Shown: piece after piece, positions 22,301 through 33,975 of the stretch | Position numbering within the stretch: the stretch's first letter is position 1 | How the letters are laid out: each line of letters opens with the position of its first letter | Assembly (NCBI GenBank): GCA_004802705.1 | Contig: SGPL01000064.1 | Span: 27,555 to 91,554 of the forward strand | Length of the DNA: 64,000 bases | Source: Bondarzewia mesenterica | Taxonomy: Eukaryota; Basidiomycota; Agaricomycetes; Russulales; Bondarzewiaceae | Direction: 5' to 3' | Notes under the pieces: model-generated | What the model was told of the DNA's origin: nothing | Databases searched by the model: none | Seen by the model: the letters and a program-made list of their open reading frames with translations, nothing else | Translations under genes and position numbers: made by a program

Positions 22301-25300
22301 TTATGGGAACTTCCAACTGTTCAACCAGCAGCGCGCGAACACTTTCATTTTCGTGACCCGGCCGCCTGTCAATTCGGGAGAAGAGGTCATAACGAGCATA
22401 GCTGTGCAGCAGATCTCGGCACGGGTGCGACAGGTAAATCATGGTGTCAACTGAACCATTTAAAAAGTTAATCCCACTCATTGATGGTTTACTCNTTCCT
22501 CAGCAAGTGGGACGAATCAATCGAACACCCGTTGTGTCGATTGAAATCCATGTTGTTTCCAATCGTGATCGAATCGCGCATCAGCTATTCGATCTTCGTT
22601 TTGAACAGTGCGATTTTTCCATTCTCATNTATCTGGAGTTTATTGAGCTCAAAATCTCATAGCGTGGAGACCGAAGAATATATCAGGCGGCTCGCACATC
22701 AGAACACGACTTTTCAGCTAAACACACTGCAGGATGCCGATTGGGAATCTCTGGCAGATGATCAACGGAAGGTCTTTCTCAGGCCTGAGGGAGAGGTAAA
22801 AGCATATCTTGCAGGACAACCTCTTGACGTCCTTGATAAATGCGCTGAATTTGCCTGGAAATATCATGCTGAACATCAATTATTCTGGATCTTTGATGCN
22901 ATCCTGTCGATGGTTCCCCTTGNCCGCCATTATGTGGACAAATGGCTGGATCGGGAGCCTTCTCTCGTCTTCTCTCTTCTCAAGAAGTTTGTACCNTCGG
23001 AGGATGGCTTTCTAGGCGAGGAAGTTTTGTCCATGGGCGCTTTCATCACGAAACAGGTCATACGTAGCGCTAACACTCTCGGCATCGCGTCCTTGGTAGC
23101 GCTGGAGAAAATCAAAGGCACGATTGCCTCGCTAGATATCGTCCATTATCTCGAATTACTCGAGCTCGCTGCCATGTCCATTCGTGCGCCAGAACAGATC
23201 CAGGAGTCTCTTCTTGTCATGCANGAATGCAGAGAGCATTCACGGTCTGCTTCAGCATCTGCGGCATATGCTCATCGACATGCTCTTGCGATCGCGTGCG
23301 ACCGTGCAGAGGAAGCCGGAGATGAATGTCCCTGTGATGACTTTGGGAGACCCAAAAAGCAGCGCACAGCTCCTGCACTNGTACCTCTCTTCCCGGTGGA
23401 GGACAAGCTGTCCGAAGTGATAGCCCACATCCGAGTTGACGCTCCTTCAGCTATACGAATCCACTCTCATGTCCGTCTTCGTGCTGCTTCAAAGCCCGAG
23501 AAGGGCGATATCGAGCCTATCATTCTTGATGGTGTCGTCCTCGAATCGAATACCGGAGAGCTTAGGGTGTCATTATTACACACTCCACCACCAGAGGTTG
23601 CTCAGATGCAGTGGTATATGTACAACGCGGGCAGTGTCGGTAAGCTACTTTCCCCCATTTTTTTGCGATAAATCAGTTGTCGATTTCCGGCCAGCTACGT
23701 TCAGAGCCATGATGGCGGCCATACTGCGACTTTCCAGAGAGGGCGCTGATTGCTGCCGATTCTATCGATTGATTGTTGCACCAGGGCATGATGATGAGGA
23801 ACACGAGGCTAGATCAGAAGAGACCGTTGAGGCTGAGAGTAGTGTTCTCGAAGGGACCACGCCGAATACATTGACGGACGACTTAGAAAGCCATGGACTC
23901 AATTCTAGTCAAAGGGAAGCAGTCTTATCCAGCGACTTCGCTCAGTTGTCCCTGATTTGGGGCCCTCCTGGTATGTACATGGCGACGCAGGTTTGACTAT
24001 CTAATCATACTCCACGCAGGCACGGGTAAAACTACGGTGGTAATTCAGATCTTGAGGCGTCTAGTTAAAGCATTGCCAGAAAGTTGGAAGATTTTAATGA
24101 CCGCATCCACTCATAACGGCAAGTTGTTACAAGAGTTTGAGATTCTACGCCCAACGTCTCAATCTAACGAATCTTAGCCGTCGACAATGTTCTCGAACGA
24201 TTTATTAAGCTGAACGAGGATGAACAACTCGTACGACCTGAACAGATCCTGCGCATAGCGACTGACAGCTTCAAAGTCAACTCTGCATTACGGAGTTATA
24301 CAGTAGAAAGCCGTGTCGGGGGCGAAATCAACCGCGATTCGAAGAGGCGCGAGAAAGCAGAGAAGCTTGTCGGAGATGCACTCATTGTTTTCACGACTTG
24401 CGCCGGTGTGCTCTACTCTCATTCTCATTCGCTGTCTTGAAGTTGACAATTGCCCTCTTCGCAGGGGCCGGACTTGGGATCCTACGTTCTGTCGATTTTG
24501 ACATTGCTCTCATTGACGAAGCATCACAAGTAACTGAGCCAGTTGCTATCATACCCCTTGTCAAAGGCTGCAAGAAAGCCATTCTCGTAGGTGACCAGTG
24601 AGTTACATCCATTCCGTTCAATCAGAGGCTATTGATATCTTTCATTGTCATATCCTAGTGTGCAATTGAGGCCGATGGTGCGACCTCTCGGACGCGCCCT
24701 GCAATACGACATCTCGCTCTTTGAACGTCTGTATACCGCACCACCAATGCCCGGAGTGGCAAGGACGATGCTGGATGTGAGTTGCTTTTCGTATCACATT
24801 GGCTCGCACCCCGATAAACTTAGACCCGAAGGTTCAATATCGCTTCCCTGAAGAGCTTGCCCATTTCCCTTCGGCGGAATTCTACGACGGAAAGCTCAAG
24901 ACAGGAGTGCAGAATGCAGATGAATTGCTGCAAGGCCTTCTTCGATCCAGATTCCCCTGGCCCCAGCGGGCGGCCAAGGTCAAGCCAGCCGTATTTGTAC
25001 CTTGCATATTTGAAGAGGACTATGGTGGAAGGTCCAAGAGCAACGAAGGCCAGGCTCACCTCGTTCAACACATCGTCAAATTACTCACCACAAGCGGCGG
25101 CGACGCCGACGGAGAGGATCACCTATCGGATGCCCCGAGCATCGCCGTATTGTCCCCTTACACCAAGCAGACCCGACTTCTGAAGAACATGCTGCCTTCT
25201 TCCGCCCCGACCTTCACAATCGATTCGTTCCAGGGTCGCGAGAGCGATATCATTATCTTCTCCACTGTGCGTTGCAACGCGAGCCAAGACGTTGGCTTCG

Positions 25301-25464
25301 TCGAGGATGCGCGCAGGCTGAACGTTGCATGGACGCGTGCGAGGCTTGCGTTGATTGTGGTGGGAGATCGAAGAACGATGACTGGTGTAGGATTGTGGAA
25401 AAGAGCAATCGAGGCGTGCACTGAGGTTCAGATAACCGGATGGGAGCCAGAGACCAAATTCTGA
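19387..25464 (+). CDS. RNA-dependent RNA polymerase fused to an SF1 (Upf1-like) helicase
   Basis: An intron-rich gene for a protein of roughly 1,800 residues. The eukaryotic RdRP part runs from 19387 to about 22700: DGCGLISRRL, MLHPPLDKA, FGVCDPFRVLREGQVH, NPCLHPGD, then APSMSSGGDLDGD and YFVCWDPDLVP. The catalytic DLDGD box is split by an intron at 21113-21164. One continuous frame from about 22670 to 23640 leads from RdRP C-terminal sequence through a linker into a helicase: motif I GPPG/TGKTT (split by an intron near 23970-24019), motif II DEAS in LIDEASQVTEP, motif III GDHVQLRP, then TIDSFQGRESDIIIFSTVR and RLNVAWTRARLAL. The stop is at 25462-25464. Such a protein would make and unwind double-stranded RNA in silencing. 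Many single Ns occur between 19484 and 23381, so some codons are unresolved. Confidence 0.85.
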
Positions 25465-26007
25465 AGAGGTTTAGCACGCAGATCTCTACCTGTCAATTCG
25501 TCAACGTTTTCGTATCAATTTTATGCTGGTCTTCTGTAAGGATCTGAAGGTCCCGAAGGATGCTCAATTTCACCTGCGAAGCCTTGTCTCGGTTCTGTTC
25601 AGCATATATATATGAACGATCGGGACGAGACATAGCTAGGTAGACACTCAGATGAAAAACGTTGTTTCCGCGTTGCATCGAAGAACGATTAAAAATATAA
25701 CAACACTTATCCTTTACTGTAGTGAACCGAACTTCTTTCTAGAAGACGACGTGTTCAGAGTCTCATTGTGATCGACTGCGTGCCCGACCTCCGAATGCTG
25801 GCAACCGCCTTCGGACAAAGCCTGAAGTGCTAACGGCACATACTCTTTCCGAGCGCCATGTGCAGGCATTGTAGTGTGTGGACATTCAGCGTGTCAAGTA
25901 GCACCAGGACTGCGCGACCATATAAGACCACTGAATTGCCATTCTCCTTGGTGCTCGCCGCTCGCCGCTCATCAAACCCACCAAGAATACAGCAGCCGTG
26001 AGCGAAG
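25465..26007. other. Intergenic
   Basis: 3' flank of the RdRP-helicase gene and promoter of the coiled-coil gene at 26008. No gene or strong motif recognised. Confidence 0.5.
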
Positions 26008-26928
26008 ATGCAGCACATCAACAACACATTCACCGTTCCTGTCATGACCAGTCCATTCTTGCCGCATGTTGATGACCATCATTACTACTGCGTCCATCCA
26101 TCGCGGACGCGACAGCCAGCACGTGCACATGAGCGCCCATGGGCACACATGGCGACGACGTACACCTGGGTGGTCGAGCAGGAGCTCGCAGCAATCGCAG
26201 AGAAGACGGAGGAGACACGACGATGGGCATTCGAGCAGCGGATCCACTTTGGACTTGGTCGCCTGCAGCCGGATCCACTCTCACGACAACGACATGACAG
26301 CCGCAGAAAGGGCGGAGAAAACATCCTGTGGGGATCCGATTTGGAGGCGGAGATGGCGAAGATGGCGGCACGGTCGGAAGAGGCGAGAAGACTTGCGGAA
26401 GAACAAGAGGAAAGAAATAGGGCATTGCAGGAAGAGTTTGAACGTATGGAGGAGAGATGGATAGATAGGAAGAAGAGAATGCGGCAGTGGATGATGGGTG
26501 AGCGGAAGAAAGTTGAAGACCATCGACAGAGGATAGAGAGAGCAGAGGAGGACGCGAGGCAGCGTATGCAGATGGCGTGGGGTGCATACGAGAAACGGTG
26601 GACGGCCATCGTGAGTAGCAAGGAGAGACTCACATTCGATACGATCCCGTGGCCAATGGTGGAGATGCCAAGGCGGATGGAGGACATCTCAGCCGAGTCG
26701 GTGGAGAAATTCGTCCTATCATCTGCGCACTCGGAGGGTATATCCCAGAAGGATCGAATACGGAACGCGCTCAGACGATGGCATCCGGATAGATTCGGGC
26801 GGCTGATGAGCAGGGTGGAAGAACGAGACAGGAAGATTGTTGAACAAGGTGTTGGAGCAGTTGTGAGGTGTCTCAACGAGCTACTGGGGAAACAGGTTTC
26901 TTTGGCTAAAGGTGAGCTGCAGGATTGA
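26008..26928 (+). CDS. Coiled-coil protein with C-terminal HPD (J-like) motif
   Basis: A single-exon frame of 306 codons. Residues of about 90-200 are highly charged and helical (EEARRLAEEQEERNRALQEE, ERMEERWIDRKKRMRQ), consistent with a long coiled coil. The C-terminus has RIRNALRRWHPDRFG, a J-domain-like HPD context also seen in NF-kappa-B inhibitor-like proteins, followed by a predicted helix ending LNELLGKQV. A paralogue with the same plan lies on the other strand at 39117-40059. The function is unknown; the HPD motif hints at contact with Hsp70, but no full J domain is visible. Confidence 0.7.
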   Translation: MQHINNTFTVPVMTSPFLPHVDDHHYYCVHPSRTRQPARAHERPWAHMATTYTWVVEQELAAIAEKTEETRRWAFEQRIHFGLGRLQPDPLSRQRHDSRRKGGENILWGSDLEAEMAKMAARSEEARRLAEEQEERNRALQEEFERMEERWIDRKKRMRQWMMGERKKVEDHRQRIERAEEDARQRMQMAWGAYEKRWTAIVSSKERLTFDTIPWPMVEMPRRMEDISAESVEKFVLSSAHSEGISQKDRIRNALRRWHPDRFGRLMSRVEERDRKIVEQGVGAVVRCLNELLGKQVSLAKGELQD

Positions 26929-27451
26929 TTGATCCACAATTGTGTCGACCTGACCGTCTCAGCATAGATTACCTGAGGGCATGAGTAAGGACGCCTTACC
27001 TGTTCTGATATATAGTTCTGGCCGGACCAGAGCTTGATATGATTATGGGCTGGGAGACGATACCTGACCGAGTCTCACAAAATAATAGCCTACCTCCACG
27101 TGTGGTACGATCTCGAAGACTCCCTAACTCATTGATTCAGGATACGGTGCGCTTGCACGGGAGCACTTTGCCTTTGCCATTCACAGATGGATAAATAGAA
27201 ATTGATCAATCTCAGAACGAAACGAACGAGCAGAGTAAAAGTCAACAGTAAGTTCGACTCACCATTTACTCACCATCTCCGCAGTGAGAACCAGCTGACA
27301 ACGCCGTTCTCACAATCACATGAAGCTAAGATTACTAATTTCAGTTAGTCAGGCCGAAGGAGCCGATTGCCTTCGTCAGTGTATTTCTCCAGATTCTCCT
27401 TCCAAGCTTTCTAGCAGCGTTCTCCATCTTTCCTTCCTCCCTCTCCAGAAA
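26929..27451. promoter_or_regulatory. Intergenic, upstream region of Mia40
   Basis: Non-coding between two forward genes. A frame opens at 27320 upstream of the Mia40 ATG, but the conserved-looking protein begins at 27452. A CT-rich stretch lies just before that ATG (27385-27446). Confidence 0.4.
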
Positions 27452-28241
27452 ATGTTCAGAAATGTTGCTCGAATCTCCTTGAAAAGAAACCTGCATACTG
27501 CCTTCTCTCGTGCCCCATCCTCCAGCACGTCACGGTATCGGCTGGCCTGGGCAGTCGGGGGATCCGTTGCAGCTACAGCCTACTTGACATGGCACATGAA
27601 TTCGGACAGCGCGGGGATTGCTTTGGACTCGTATCCTTCACGTACGTCCTAATCCTCCATCGCTCTTCGTTTCTGATCGCATATGTAGCAAAAAATTCCG
27701 CCAAAGCTGCGAATCCAGAGTCGGTCGACCAGCCTCCAGAACCCGCGTCTCTGGAGTCTCCTGCATCTGAACCAGAGGCGGCGTCAGCGCCAGAGGACTC
27801 AGTGCCAGAGACTGAGGATGAAGATGGTACTTCGCAGGGCGCGTTTGACCCCGTCACCGGCAAGATAAACTGGGACTGCCCGTGTCTGGGCGGAATGGCG
27901 TACGGACCCTGTGGCATGCAATTCCGCGAAGCCTTCTCCTGCTTTGTCTTTTCCGAGCAGGAACCCAAGGGAATCGACTGTGTGGAAAAGTTCAAGGCGA
28001 TGCAGGACTGCTTTAGGGAACATCCGGAGACCTATGGAGAGGGTGCGCCATATCAGTTATTCTCTCATGACAAGGCAAACTGACGTGTCTCTGCGTTTAT
28101 TCAGAAATCATGAATGATGATGAGGACGAAAATTTGGACACGTCCGCGTCTGCTCCTGTTGCTCCCGAAGGCGAGAGCTCTACTTCTTCCTTACCAGAGA
28201 CGGCTGTATCAGATACTTCAGCAACACCAACAATTTCATAG
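27452..28241 (+). CDS. MIA40: Mitochondrial intermembrane space import and assembly protein 40
   Basis: The oxidoreductase that imports and oxidises Cys-rich proteins in the mitochondrial intermembrane space. Exon 1 encodes an Arg-rich presequence ([19 protein letters not shown]) and a hydrophobic anchor ([16 protein letters not shown]). After an intron at 27642-27688 comes an acidic Pro/Glu linker, then the catalytic CPC in [13 protein letters not shown] and twin CX9C motifs ([11 protein letters not shown] and [11 protein letters not shown]). A second intron (28043-28104) leads to an acidic Ser-rich tail and the stop at 28239-28241. All expected cysteines are present. The anchored form is the usual fungal type. 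The gene is convergent with Ski3. Confidence 0.93.
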
Positions 28242-28446
28242 TCACTGTCTCTACCCAGGTATACATCCCATAGAATATCTACGCTCCCATTTATTGCATT
28301 AACTTTGCTCTCATTGCATTGCTATCAGCTGTCAGTCTCACCACTCACTGCATACTAAAAATTACAGTACCTTACTACATACAGCACATCTGGTCTACGC
28401 GAGGCCATTGCAACTACGCATTACATGTTGTCTTTGATTTCGCCAT

Positions 28447-31400
28447 TCACCTACTTTCCACATATGCCAGGGCTTCCCAATTCCTCCGATTCCAGGGCCC
28501 CATCATGACTGCTTTTTGTGCTAAACGCCTTGCCGCACTCGAGTCCTCGGTCTGCGCCTCAGCTACAGCACAAATCGCGAGCGATTCTCTCTTACTCTCA
28601 ACCTCATCGCCCTGGTCCGCAAGAATAGCTTGAGCAGTCACAGGCTTACCGCTTTGCAGTGATAGTGTTGCGAGGTTGAGTCTTGCGCTCTGGCGAGAAG
28701 GCTCCGCGAAAACCGCCTTTTGGGTAAAGGAGAATGCCTGGGTCACATCACCCTGCATGGACGGTTAGTTGGAGAAAAGGGAGACAACAATGAAGAGCGT
28801 ACTTGTCCAAGATGATGTGCGTCATGAGGTAGTCGACATTCCGCTGAGGGTCGCGCTCGTGCCGACGATCGAGCGGTAGGGACAGTATCTCGGATAGAGC
28901 GGCGTCAATGAGACTATCATCATCCGTCAGGATACCCAAGCCTGCAAGTATATTGATCGCGCTCAAGTTCTCCGGATCGACCGTGATGCTGAAGTACACA
29001 GATGGAGATCAAGTTGCTTCTCATCCAACAAAGACAAGAACCACGCACCACTCAAGTAGCTGCGCCTTCGCACTTTCTCTGCACTCCTCCGTCCCCATAG
29101 CCCAGAGCGTCTGGGCAAGCAGGACAGTAACATGCCCTCTCATCTTGACGTCCTCTCCAGCCGACCCAAGCGCTTCTTCGAAGAGTTCCAGCGCCTCCTG
29201 CAGCATACCCATCTTCATACTCGCCAATCCGGACCCAAACTGGCATTGCGTGAGCAACACCCTCGTTGTCTTAGCTCTATCACCATCCTCTTCTTCCTGA
29301 GAAGAGAGCAAACCAATGGCACTCTGATACGACTCAAGCGCGCCTGCGTAGTCTTGCACAGCAAGACGCAATCGTCCAATGTTCGTATTAGCAATGGCGA
29401 ATCGTCGTTCGATGATAAGATCTTCAGTGTCTTCATAGACCGCCTCAAGGATTGCGATCGCGCGGTTGAGAAGCTCGATGCCGCGGTCGATGTGCCCCAC
29501 ACGTTCGCAGACGAGGCCGAAAAGGTGGAGTGCCGAAGCGTCGTCCGGCCGCTGTTTGACATATCGGTCGAGCACGAAGAAGGCTGGGAACATCTCAGAG
29601 GCCATGGCACCTGGAATCCGCGAACATCGAGCGAACTCTCGCTTTGCAAACTCAAGGTCCGCTTCCGGCTGGAACACGAGTCGGTCAGTTTCTGTGAAAT
29701 GATGTTGAGAGCAGATAAACTTACGATGTCGGCAGTGAGACTGACTGCATGCTCAAACAATGATGCCGACACTGCATCATGCCCATTGCGTGTGGCCACC
29801 AAACCTTGTCCGACCCAAGCTAAAGTATAATCTGGGTCAAGAGTCTGTGATCTGTAGAATGCCTCATTGGCCAGTTCCGTATCATCGTGATGCAGATACA
29901 GTAGTCCGAGGCTCGTCCAAATAGCCGCGTTCTACATGCTTGAGATATCAACATGGATATGCAGAAATGTTAAAATTTGACGCACTTTGGGATTTGCTTC
30001 GAGCGCTTTGATGTACGCATGTTGCGACACCCTTGGCTGCTTCTCAAAGTTGAGGTTCCCCAAAGCTATCCAGTACGAATCGTCGCCCGGATCATTTCTC
30101 AATGCTTCCATGATGCAAGACAATGCCTGCTTTTCCGACTTCTCTCTCTGCTCTTCAGATAAGAGCTGATGGGAAAGCGCGTGTAACGAGACACCCAGGT
30201 CAAACCAGGCGCTACCGGTAGCCAATGCGTTTGGAAAGCCGAGCGAGATGCGAAAGTTGAGCGCTGCGACAGCAGCTTTAAGAACGTCCAAGCCAGTAAT
30301 AGAAGATTCCGGCACTTTCACCGGGACGGGGACAATACCAGCGAGTCGATCGCCGGCGTCCACGTTGACCAGGCCTGAGACTCGAGAAAGATTGTCACGC
30401 ACGGCATCTTCGTCTATGAATGAAGAACTTTGCGAAAGATGATAGAGAGCATCCGAAAGAGTCTTCCATGCCACACCTCTGAAACCAGGGCTGGAGTCCA
30501 AAAATTCCAAAGAAACACGGAGCGCGGTGATGAATGACGTTTCTGCTCTCGCGATAAACCCAGTAGACCGTTCTTCCTGGCCAAGTTCTATGTGCGTTCG
30601 TGCAAGAGACATCAGCACACCAGGCTCCATAGGCTGTTCCTGTAGGATTGATTCAAAAGACGCGATAGCTTCCTGGAACTGGCCAGTCTGGCGCTGCACC
30701 TCGGCGATGAAGTATGAGCAGATCCAGTCATTGGGATCCAATTTTTGCGCACGGGCTAGAGCTTTTGTTGCGGCGACATGTCGACCTGCTTTGATGTATG
30801 CTTCACCCAAACGGAGCCACGACAGCTGGTCATCCGAATCAGTGCGAAGAGCAACTTGAAATGACTGTATAGCGGAAGAAGTATTCTGGCGACTCTGTGA
30901 GGGCAATGCATCGTTAGTACTGGAAGATAATGAAGGTCCTTGAGGGTATTCACAAGGTCGACCATGCCGATAGCCTTCCAGGCCCACGAGTTTGTTGGTA
31001 AATATCTCCCGGTCGGCTCTTCGTTGGGCGTTGGACCTCCCTCAAACCCACCTTCACCCTCGATAGTTCGTTTGGCAACGATCTCTACCAAGTCCCATTC
31101 GCTCTCTTCGGCAAACCCTTCAGCAAGGCGTCGGGCTGCATCTCCTTCCCGCGCATCAAGCTCAAAGGCTTTCTGGAAACATTTGGACGCACGATTGGGA
31201 TCAGCAGGGATAGCAGCCTCCGCATAATAGATACCAAGGGATGTGAACGCCGGGGCAAACGTAGGTGACCACTTCAAGGACTGGATGAAATGAGCATAGG
31301 CCTTCTCGAGCTCTAAAGATGCATCAACGCATAAATTTCGCATGCAGAGCGTATAAAGAAGTGTACTCTGACCTCCCATGTTCCAAAATGTCCTGCCTAG

Positions 31401-33531
31401 CCTCCATGAACAGCGTGCCTTGTCCTCGTCCCTGCCTTCCAGACTATCCAGAACGTCAGCGGTACTATTCAACATCTCTGCACCTTGCTCTAATTCATTC
31501 AGTTGGACCAGGCACCAAGCATACTCTTCTTTCGCCCGTAAACCGTCTTCAACGTCCTCAGGGCGCAAGTCCATAACTCGCATGAATATTGAGGACGCCT
31601 CCGACCACTTCTTCAGATATTGGAGAACATATCCACGGCTCATCAGACACGAGATGTTGTCGGCATCTTGTTGCAGTACCTCGTCGATGACGCGAAGAGC
31701 TCTTAAATGATGTTTTGGAGGAAAGTGATGGACAAGTGATTTGGCGAGGACAGTGTTGAATGCTTTCCGGACTCTGGAAAAGGTCAATGAGACTTCTCTG
31801 AGACATTGATGACAACTCACAGTGGCAGAGCGTGACCCCAATTATTGACATGGGTTCTGACAAGCTCTAATCCAGCTTCAGCTACGGAAATCGCATTTTG
31901 ATAATCCAACTCCCAAAGATGGATATCAGACAGTACGCGGTGGGCAAATATAGACGTCCCTAGATCGGAAAATGCCTCCTACAGCATGAAATTCAGACGG
32001 TAGAAAATAAATCGCCTCAGGACAAGAAAAGAAAAATAAATGCAACGAACCAACATGACATCGAAAGCTTCCGTCTGATCCATGGCTGGTGCAGCCTCTT
32101 CGTCTTCTTCATCCAAAGACAAAGGGATGTCCATGTAGAAGAAGTACCCTCGAATCAGGTTCGCAAAGCTAGAAGAGGGGAACAGCTTGATGAACTCTCG
32201 AAGAGTGGCGAAGTCAAACCCCTCTGCGTCGCCTGTCAGTGAAGATATTTATGACCCCCTCCCTTCCTAGAGATTCATACCTATGGTGTCGGTGTCCTTC
32301 CCATCGATGAACATACTCCAAGCTAACTCATCTGGTATCTTCAGCAGAACAATCCCGTCGATGAGTTCCTGGACCTCCGTTGCCAGCTTCTCCTTGACAT
32401 TAGACTTCGCATCGGACGTCGGTAGTGCGAATAAATATTGCTGCTTATGGCGTAAAAGCTTCGACTCCGTGTTCCGTCGCAAATCGTCAGAGGTATTGGG
32501 GTGATTCAGGATCTCGTTGTAATAGGATGGAAGCTGGAGGAAACGGATGACAGAGTTTAATAAAAGAAAAAGATGATTATTCTCACTCGTGAATTTGCAT
32601 ACACCTCTCTTCGGACCTCGCGCTTGACCTCTTCTGGACCCGCTGCGTTCAACCGCGTTCGACGGTTATCCACTTCTTTTTTAATATTTTGTTCTTCACT
32701 ACGTTCGATTAGCGATACTATCTCTTCCAAGATCGGTAGCGAATTTTGCACTGCGATCTGGCTGGCGTATGTCGTCGTCGAGGTAGGATTAGAAGGATCG
32801 GGCGGAGGAAGGGATGTTAACGTCGGGTATAGAGGGGAATCAGGCAGGTATAGCGAAAGGGCTGAGATGAGCTAATAAAGCATGAACAGGTGGCAACTGG
32901 CGTGTCCTTGAGAATTCTTACTTGATCTGGAGGTCCGTGTTCGCGACGGAAATCCACGAGTTTTTGGATGGTTTCTGCACATTTCGTAGCATCTTGTCTA
33001 TCAAATGCGCATGATTAGCAGCTATAACCATACCTTTGCAGAGATACGAAAATTTTACAGTTTAGAGAATAGTTTTGCCAAATTGTGCAATGTCTCAGTA
33101 TACTGATCCCATTTCTGCGCCTGCTCATAGACTTTGGCTAGGCCCTAGTGTCATTGTCAACCAACCGAGGAATTTTATGCAATATCGTCGCACCTGCCAT
33201 GCTAGTGGTTGTTTGGGACTGGTTTGAATAGCTGAGCGATAAGTCTAGACGGGTAGGTCAACAGATCGGTACAGTAAGAGCTGAGATACTCACCTCTTCA
33301 CTACGCTCAATCTTGCCTAGCTCCCCCAGCGACAATGCCAGAAATATCTTTCTGCATATCAATAGTACCACCCATAAGTTTGAGAAGGAAGGAAAATATC
33401 ACGTACGCATTGTAATTGTCGGGCTCATAGTCCAGAATCTCTAGGCTAGCGTCATGTACAGCCTGAAACTCTTTCTTGCTGATGGCATCTCTTGTTGCCT
33501 TTAGTTTGCTTTTCACAAAGGCACTAGACAT
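28447..33531 (-). CDS. SKI3: Superkiller protein 3 (Ski3), TPR subunit of the Ski complex
   Basis: Scaffold subunit of the Ski2-Ski3-Ski8 complex that feeds mRNA to the cytoplasmic exosome for 3'-5' decay. The ATG at 33529-33531 starts SSAFVKSKLKATRDAISKKE and YEPDNYNA, typical of the Ski3 N-terminus. TPR helices continue through many exons: WSEASSIFMRVMDLRPED, FIQSLKWSPTFAPAFTSLG, KCFQKAFELDAREGDAARR, WLRLGEAYIKAGRHVAATK, YWIALGNLNFEKQPRV, LWAMGTEECRESAKAQ, and a C-terminal exon ending RRNWEALAYVESR with its stop at 28447-28449. Introns are short with GT..AG ends. No frame break was noticed. The length (about 1,400 residues) fits the family. The gene converges with Mia40. Confidence 0.9.
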
Positions 33532-33975
33532 AACAGTATGCGCTCAAGTCCGTCGTCAGCTGGCGGGTTGGGCGATCTCAAGTCAAGAGATGAGTTGTGG
33601 TGGCAGAAAATCAGGTACCAGAGACAGAGACCGATGTCTTGGTGTGCGAGTCACTGCTGGATACGGAAATTTTTTCAAGATTCGTTGTCCGAGATACTAG
33701 AGCAATGCTGAGCACTGAGCGTCGAGCGATGTCGAAGAGTTCAGAGTTAAGAGCAGTGGTAAACGGGCTCACATGTCAAAGATCGGATCTCTATTGTAAG
33801 ATAAGATAAGATCTTCGATTTATTTAAGGTCGAGACTGGTGTTACTTCAAAGGCGAACGCTACTTTACACAAGAAACACAGGGTCATACAAGACAAGAAA
33901 CTTGCCCAGATGGATAGCATATGCGAACTGCGTGCTCAATAGTACGCATCGGGCAGTGCGAAAAGCAAAGTTCGA

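Noticed and set aside
22700..23650. Splitting the RdRP and helicase into two genes
   Set aside because: The frame is continuous here, without a stop, promoter or new start, and the linker reads as ordinary protein.
19387..25464. Many short frames and stops suggesting an RdRP pseudogene
   Set aside because: The stops fall within GT..AG introns; splicing restores DLDGD, RFEHVETEE and the helicase motifs in order.
26085..26939. A 284-codon reverse frame opposite the coiled-coil gene
   Set aside because: Ser- and Cys-rich shadow of a charged helical protein; the forward frame has the HPD block and a paralogue.
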